Shown one piece after another: positions 6,770 through 10,389 of a stretch of DNA of 10,389 nucleotides; position 1 is the stretch's first letter; every line of letters starts with the position of its first letter. The notes under the pieces are model-generated. The model worked only from the letters and a program-made list of their open reading frames with translations, ran no database searches and was not told the DNA's origin. The stretch is taken from NCBI GenBank assembly GCA_958447445.1, contig CAUDAE010000069.1:1-10389 (forward strand), given 5' to 3'. A program made the translations under genes and the position numbers. The stretch is from an uncultured Collinsella sp. (GTDB lineage: Bacteria > Actinomycetota > Coriobacteriia > Coriobacteriales > Coriobacteriaceae).

Positions 6770-6791
6770 CCATTACCCGAGCATTTCTGTG

Positions 6792-7823
6792 CTAGTTGAA
6801 TTTGAAGATCTTTGAGGCAAGATGGTATAGGCCGAGTGTGGTTTTGTCTCCGGCCCGTCCATGCAGGTTGGTGAAGAATCCGACCACGCCGTAGCGAGCG
6901 CGACGATACATGCGCTCGTCGTACTCCTTCAGGTCCTTCCACAGCGTCTTCAGACGCTCATCGGCACAATCTTCCTCGGAAAGCTTGGTGAGCACCGAGC
7001 AAATCGCCATCATCATGGTGAAGTAGCCCATCATGTACGAACGCAGACGCGAGGACTCAACGTCCTGGTACAGGTGGAACGATTCCATCATGATGCGCGT
7101 TACGCGGAACTGCTGACCCAGGCGCTTGACCATCGTGGCCTCATTGACGCTCTGGCCCTCGCGACCGATAAAGTAGCGATAAAGGTCGATGTCGGCGTAG
7201 TACATGGTCTTGCAGCGCGGCAGCGGCACATATGCGTAGATATTATCCACGTAGAACGTGTGTGCCGGCATAGGCAGATTCGACTCGCGCAGCACATCCG
7301 TGCGATAGCACAGGCTGTGCATGAGCAGGTTCTGATCGGGACGGAAGTGCCCGATCTGGTCCCAAGAGAAAATCTTTTTGCGCGGCAGGGCAAACTTGTA
7401 GCCAATAGCGGTATTCGTGCCCTCGTAAACCTTCTCGTACACGTAGTTCGAGATAAACAGGTCGACGCGCTGGTCGCGCTCCTCAAAGCCACGCAGAATC
7501 GACAGCATGGTCGAAAGCGCCGCTCCGTCGAGCCAGTCGTCCGAGTCGACAACCTTGTAGTAGGTGCCCTGCGCCTCGCGCAGACCCGAAAGGACGGCAA
7601 TACCGTGGCCGCCGTTCTCCTGGTGCACCGCGCGAATGATTCCAGGATAACGTGCCTCCCACTCGTCGGCCTTGGCGGCCGTCTCGTCCTTGGAGCCGTC
7701 GTCCACCACGATAATCTCGATATCGGTGGCGTAATTGCTCCCCTCCAAGATGGAGGTGATGCAATGGTCCATGTCCTTGGCGGCGTTATACGAGGGAATA
7801 CCGAATGTTATGACTTTATGCAT
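6792..7823 (-). CDS. family 2 glycosyltransferase
   Basis: A 343-residue GT-A fold glycosyltransferase (GT2) using a nucleotide sugar, probably for capsule, teichoic-like or other surface glycan. Seen: MHKVITFGIPSYNA at the start, a nucleotide-binding pair Asp41-Asp42 in IIVVDDGSKDET, the metal-binding DSDD (93-96) in YKVVDSDDWLDG, and the acceptor-side HTFYVDNIYAY. It has no transmembrane segments; the C-terminal third is basic and helical and ends SKIFKFN. Its ATG at 7823-7821 overlaps the end of glf by 8 bases, so the two are likely co-translated. An in-frame ATG at 7841 is possible but would deepen the overlap and add six residues with no better ribosome site. With glf next to it, a galactofuranosyl transferase is an attractive guess, but GT2 sequences do not reveal the sugar. 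Confidence 0.88.
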   Translation of the reverse strand: MHKVITFGIPSYNAAKDMDHCITSILEGSNYATDIEIIVVDDGSKDETAAKADEWEARYPGIIRAVHQENGGHGIAVLSGLREAQGTYYKVVDSDDWLDGAALSTMLSILRGFEERDQRVDLFISNYVYEKVYEGTNTAIGYKFALPRKKIFSWDQIGHFRPDQNLLMHSLCYRTDVLRESNLPMPAHTFYVDNIYAYVPLPRCKTMYYADIDLYRYFIGREGQSVNEATMVKRLGQQFRVTRIMMESFHLYQDVESSRLRSYMMGYFTMMMAICSVLTKLSEEDCADERLKTLWKDLKEYDERMYRRARYGVVGFFTNLHGRAGDKTTLGLYHLASKIFKFN

Positions 7824-9018
7824 GGCAGGCGATAATCTCATCCGAAAGATCGAGGGCGGAATTGGTCACGGCGTCCATATCGTAGTAACGATACTCGGCC
7901 AGACGACCCACCGGGTGGAAGTTCGTCAGGTTCTGGACGCGCTCAAGATAGCGCTCGTGGAGCTCACGGTTCTCGGGCTCCAGGATAGCGTAGTACGGCG
8001 TCTCGCCCGAGCCGGGCGTATAGGCCTTGGAGTATTCCTTCATGATGGTGGTCTTGCCGGGCAGGACCTGACCGGTCATGTTCTTGAACTCGGTGATACG
8101 CGTGTAGTCCTCGCTCGTGGTGTAGTTGACGGTGCCCACGGGCTGGAACTGGTCCATATCGAGCGTCTCGAACTTCATATCGAGCGTGCGGTACGGCAGC
8201 GCGCCCAGGTCGAGGTTGAACAGCTCGTCGAGTGGACCGGTGTAGACGATCTCGCCGCCATAGACCTTGCCGTCGATCTTGACGGTGGTCTCGTCGATCT
8301 CGAAGAGGTCGCGGGCGTCCACGTCGCAGAACACATCAATCAGATCGTGATCGAGCATATGCTCGAACAGCGCGGTATAGCCGTCCTGCGGCATGCCCTG
8401 GAAAGGAGCCTGCGGGAAGTAGCGATCGTCATCGCCCACAAAGACGGGGACGCGGCCGGTGATCGAGGGGTCGATCTGATCGGGCGTCTGGCCCCACTGC
8501 TTCATGGTGTAATGCAAAAAGACGTTCTCATAGACGTAATCGGCGACCTCGGCAAGATCCGGGTCGTTCTTCTTGCGCAGCTCCATAATGGGCACCTTGA
8601 CGTCCTTGCCAAAGGTCTCCACGAGCTTTTGGTACAGCTCCTCGCCGCGCTCATCGCCAAAGGCAAGCTTAAGGCTCACATGGTTGAAGGGCACGGGCAT
8701 AAGGGTACCGTTGATGTTGGCGAGCACCTTGTGCTGGTAGTCCGTCCACTTGGTAAAGCGCGACAGGAAGTTATGCACGCGCTCGTTAAAGGTATGGTAG
8801 ATGTGCGGACCGTACTCGTGGACAAGGATTCCCGCCTCGTCAGTGCAGTCGAAGGCATTGCCCGCAATGTGGCTACGGCGCTCCAAAACGGCAACACGAT
8901 AGCCGATGGTTTCGGCAAGACGGCGGGCGCAAACGGCACCGGCATAACCGGCACCGACGACAATCATGTCGTACGCGCCGGCGTTAAAGCCTTCAGGCAG
9001 GCCTGAGGTAATCTGCAT
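7816..9018 (-). CDS. glf: UDP-galactopyranose mutase
   Basis: Glf (EC 5.4.99.9) is an FAD enzyme that interconverts UDP-galactopyranose and UDP-galactofuranose, the donor for galactofuranose in cell-surface glycans. Of 400 residues one sees the FAD-binding VVGAGYAGAVCARRLAE (GAGYAG 22-27), LERRSHIAGNAFD, EYGPHIYHTFNERV, PVPFN, KQWGQTPDQIDPS, RVPVFVGDDDRYFP followed by QAPFQGMPQDGY, YTGPLDELF, and GRLAEYRYYDMD near residue 371-382. All resemble Klebsiella Glf, so it should be active and cytosolic. The start ATG has AAGGAG 5 bases upstream. About 16 residues precede the FAD strand. It is the first gene of a two-gene operon with the glycosyltransferase and diverges from pta across a 231-base control region. 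Confidence 0.95.
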   Translation of the reverse strand: MQITSGLPEGFNAGAYDMIVVGAGYAGAVCARRLAETIGYRVAVLERRSHIAGNAFDCTDEAGILVHEYGPHIYHTFNERVHNFLSRFTKWTDYQHKVLANINGTLMPVPFNHVSLKLAFGDERGEELYQKLVETFGKDVKVPIMELRKKNDPDLAEVADYVYENVFLHYTMKQWGQTPDQIDPSITGRVPVFVGDDDRYFPQAPFQGMPQDGYTALFEHMLDHDLIDVFCDVDARDLFEIDETTVKIDGKVYGGEIVYTGPLDELFNLDLGALPYRTLDMKFETLDMDQFQPVGTVNYTTSEDYTRITEFKNMTGQVLPGKTTIMKEYSKAYTPGSGETPYYAILEPENRELHERYLERVQNLTNFHPVGRLAEYRYYDMDAVTNSALDLSDEIIACHA

Positions 9019-9061
9019 CGATACTCCTTGTCAAAAGCCACGGGCTCGTTAGCTGGGCTTT

Positions 9062-9080
9062 TCTCGAACATTCTTCGAGA
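9062..9080. promoter_or_regulatory. inverted repeat in the glf leader, possible operator
   Basis: TCTCGAA (9062-9068) and TTCGAGA (9074-9080) are perfect 7-base arms around CATTC. It lies just downstream of the possible glf promoter on the - strand. It may be a regulator site or a leader hairpin. It resembles an actinobacterial LexA box (CGAAC-N4-GTTCG) only in part, since the second half reads CTTCG, so I do not call it one. Confidence 0.35.
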
Positions 9081-9096
9081 CATATTTATCAGAGCG

Positions 9097-9102
9097 ATTA
9101 TA
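9097..9102 (-). promoter_or_regulatory. possible glf -10 box
   Basis: Read on the - strand this is TATAAT, a perfect -10 hexamer, followed by about 78 bases of leader before glf. The -35 region at normal spacing (CTCATT) is poor, so activation or an extended contact would be needed. Confidence 0.35.
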
Positions 9103-9116
9103 GCGCTAATGCGTCC

Positions 9117-9122
9117 TATAAT
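9117..9122 (+). promoter_or_regulatory. possible pta -10 box
   Basis: TATAAT on the + strand, about 127 bases before the pta ATG; the -35 position is a poor match (GCGATT at 17 bases). It is 14 bases from the opposing glf TATAAT, with the 8-base palindrome TAGCGCTA (9101-9108) between them, so the two promoters would overlap and could share a regulator. Confidence 0.4.
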
Positions 9123-9174
9123 GAGCTTGCCACACAAGGAAAGCTCAAGCACCGCGGCGAACATAATTGAAAGG

Positions 9175-9197
9175 TAAACCCGCTAGCAGCGGGTTTA
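9175..9197 (+). promoter_or_regulatory. hairpin in the pta leader
   Basis: TAAACCCGCT (9175-9184), AGC, AGCGGGTTTA (9188-9197) is a perfect 10-bp stem with a 3-base loop, followed by TTCGTG. It lies inside the likely pta leader, 52 bases before the start codon. It may be a weak terminator or attenuator or a 5' stabilising hairpin. The following T run is too short for certain termination. Confidence 0.45.
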
Positions 9198-9249
9198 TTC
9201 GTGAACAGCCGGGCGCCTGGAGCTTAGCGAAACGCTTGTAAGGAGTAAC

Positions 9250-10230
9250 ATGAGCGATTTCCTAAACCGTATGAAGTCTGCCGCCAAGGCCGACCTTAAG
9301 ACGATCGTCCTGCCCGAGGGCGAGGATCCGCGCACCATCGTCGCGGCCACCAAGATCATCGAGGAGGGCCTGGCAAAGATCGTCATCCTGGGCAACCCCG
9401 ACGAGATCGACGTTCCCGGCGCTACCGTCATCGACCCGCGCAATGCCGAGAAGCACGAGGAGTACGCGCAGAAGTTTGCCGAGCTCCGCGCCAAGAAGGG
9501 CGTTACCATCGAGCAGGCTCGCGCCCAGGTGATGGACGCCACCTACTTTGGCACCATGATGGTCAAGATGGGCGATGCCGACGGCCTGGTCTCCGGCGCC
9601 TGCCACTCCACCGCCGACACCCTGCGCCCCGCGTTGCAGATCCTCAAGACCGCCCCGGGCACCAAGCTGGTCTCGGCCTTCTTCGTGATGTGCACCGACA
9701 CTCCGCAGTTCGGTACTGACGGCACGCTGATTTTTGCCGACTGCGGCCTCAACATCAACCCGTCCTCCGACGAGCTCTCCGAGATCGCCATCGCCTCGGC
9801 CCACTCCTGGTCCACCTTCATGGGCAACGTTGAGCCGCACGTGGCCATGCTCTCCTACTCCACCATGGGCTCCGCCGGTGGCGAGGTCGCCAAGAAGGTC
9901 CAGGAGGCCGTGAAGTTCTGCAAGGAGAAGGCTCCCGAGCTCGCCATCGACGGCGACCTGCAGCTCGATGCCGCTATCGTCCCCACCGTCGCCCAGCTCA
10001 AGGCTCCCGGCTCCTCCGTCGCCGGTAAGGCCAACGTGCTCGTGTTCCCCGACCTCGAGGCTGGCAACATCGGCTACAAGCTGGTCCAGCGCTTCGCCGG
10101 CGCTGACGCTTACGGCCCCATCCTGCAGGGCATCGCCAAACCGGTCAACGACCTTTCGCGCGGCTGCTCTGCCGACGACATCGTGGGTGTCGTGGCCATC
10201 ACCGCCGTCCAAGCTCAGATGGCTGAGTAG
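9250..10230 (+). CDS. pta: phosphate acetyltransferase
   Basis: Pta (EC 2.3.1.8) converts acetyl-CoA and phosphate to acetyl phosphate and CoA, the first step of acetate production and ATP gain in fermenters. The 326-residue protein is the short, single-domain type without the N-terminal DRTGG part of E. coli Pta. Seen: VLPEGEDPRT at 20-29, GDADGLVSGACHSTADTLRP (108-127), MCTDTPQFGTDGTLIFADCG, LSYSTMGSAGG, DGDLQLDAAIVP, FPDLEAGNIGYKL and the C-terminal GPILQGIAKPVNDLSRGC. All are normal for the family. ATG 9250 has a perfect AAGGAG 4 bases upstream, fitting high expression. The usual partner ackA is not directly downstream in this window: a hairpin and an apparently convergent gene follow. 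Confidence 0.95.
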   Translation: MSDFLNRMKSAAKADLKTIVLPEGEDPRTIVAATKIIEEGLAKIVILGNPDEIDVPGATVIDPRNAEKHEEYAQKFAELRAKKGVTIEQARAQVMDATYFGTMMVKMGDADGLVSGACHSTADTLRPALQILKTAPGTKLVSAFFVMCTDTPQFGTDGTLIFADCGLNINPSSDELSEIAIASAHSWSTFMGNVEPHVAMLSYSTMGSAGGEVAKKVQEAVKFCKEKAPELAIDGDLQLDAAIVPTVAQLKAPGSSVAGKANVLVFPDLEAGNIGYKLVQRFAGADAYGPILQGIAKPVNDLSRGCSADDIVGVVAITAVQAQMAE

Positions 10231-10289
10231 CAGACATATCCCCTCGGGACCCTACAGGGTAAAGCTCTGAAAACGTCCTCGGACATGTC

Positions 10290-10328
10290 GGAAGCCCCCG
10301 CTGCGCACTACGTGCGGCGGGGGCTTCC
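10290..10328. terminator. strong hairpin after pta, probable bidirectional terminator
   Basis: GGAAGCCCCCGC (10290-10301) pairs perfectly with GCGGGGGCTTCC (10317-10328). The top has a further CGCAC/GTGCG stem (10304-10308 with 10312-10316). No T run follows on either strand. It sits between pta and the probable convergent gene at the window end, so it likely ends both transcripts. Confidence 0.6.
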
Positions 10329-10343
10329 TCCGTCCTGACGCTC

Positions 10344-10389
10344 CTATTTGGCAAGGTGTTTTTTAGAATCCATTTTGCGCTCGGCCTCG
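10344..10389 (-). CDS. C-terminal end of an unidentified gene (partial)
   Basis: On the - strand an open frame enters from the window edge and reads EAERKMDSKKHLAK, then TAG (10346-10344). Charged, lysine-rich ends like this are common for real proteins, and the hairpin just beyond suits a convergent gene. Fourteen codons are too few to identify a family, and a chance frame is possible. Confidence 0.45.
   Translation of the reverse strand, partial: EAERKMDSKKHLAK

Noticed and set aside
6861..7835. Long + strand open frame opposite the glycosyltransferase
   Set aside because: Antisense shadow of a clearly recognised GT2 gene, with no motifs of its own.
7735..9006. Long + strand open frame (423 codons) opposite glf
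   Set aside because: Shadow of glf: it spans almost the whole gene antisense, has no family motifs and an improbable His/Val/Leu-rich composition, as is common in G+C-rich DNA.
9062..9080. LexA (SOS) box before glf
   Set aside because: Only the CGAAC half fits; the other half reads CTTCG instead of GTTCG, and neighbouring genes are not SOS genes.
9121..9177. 18-codon leader peptide before pta
   Set aside because: Its ATG overlaps the likely -10 box, so it would not be on the transcript, and there is no run of one amino acid's codons to suggest attenuation.
9262..10212. Long - strand open frame opposite pta
   Set aside because: Mirrors the pta codon pattern and is Gly/Asp/Leu-rich without domains.

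Overview
The window reads as chromosomal DNA of a G+C-rich Actinomycetota of the class Coriobacteriia, most like Collinsella. This is inferred from codon use, from protein flavour (a polyphosphate kinase with a long Ala/Pro tail, a short Pta, a Glf plus glycosyltransferase pair) and from compact gene spacing with strong AAGGAG ribosome sites. I recognise no phage, plasmid, transposase or CRISPR array. The only clearly A+T-rich stretch is the first ~200 bases.

Layout. Bases 1-276 are an A+T-rich gene-free leader. On the + strand follow ppk (polyphosphate kinase 1, with an unusual C-terminal tail), a strong terminator, an Fe-S-type rRNA/tRNA uracil-C5 methyltransferase of the RlmD/RumA family, a DJ-1/PfpI-family protein and a Maf nucleotide pyrophosphatase joined by an ATGA overlap, a second terminator, and a P1-family (DmpA/NylC-type) self-processing hydrolase. 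On the - strand, facing these, lie glf (UDP-galactopyranose mutase) and a family 2 glycosyltransferase overlapping by 8 bases. They form a likely operon for galactofuranose-containing surface glycan. Diverging from glf, pta (phosphate acetyltransferase) runs on the + strand. It ends at a long hairpin that faces the last 14 codons of an unidentified - strand gene at the window edge.

The most unusual part is the 362-base gap between the convergent hydrolase and glycosyltransferase genes (6430-6791). It holds two long palindromic elements in opposite orientation (6442-6566 and 6661-6769). Their arms and apical hairpins differ in sequence yet each is self-complementary. Both carry the same unpaired or weakly paired blocks, CGAGTTCCGCACG and CAGGACTGT, at the same places in a 67-base core. 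Keeping the pairing while changing the sequence, with the bulged blocks held constant, is what a structured RNA or a single-strand DNA hairpin site looks like. I cannot assign these elements to a known family. Between and beside them is a short inverted copy of the glycosyltransferase 3' end, probably a gene remnant.

Working together: ppk (polyphosphate) and pta (acetyl phosphate, acetate overflow) concern phosphate and energy storage. The DJ-1/Maf pair probably concerns damage control or nucleotide-pool cleaning. glf and the glycosyltransferase build envelope glycan. Apart from the two overlapping pairs, the genes appear to be separate transcription units.
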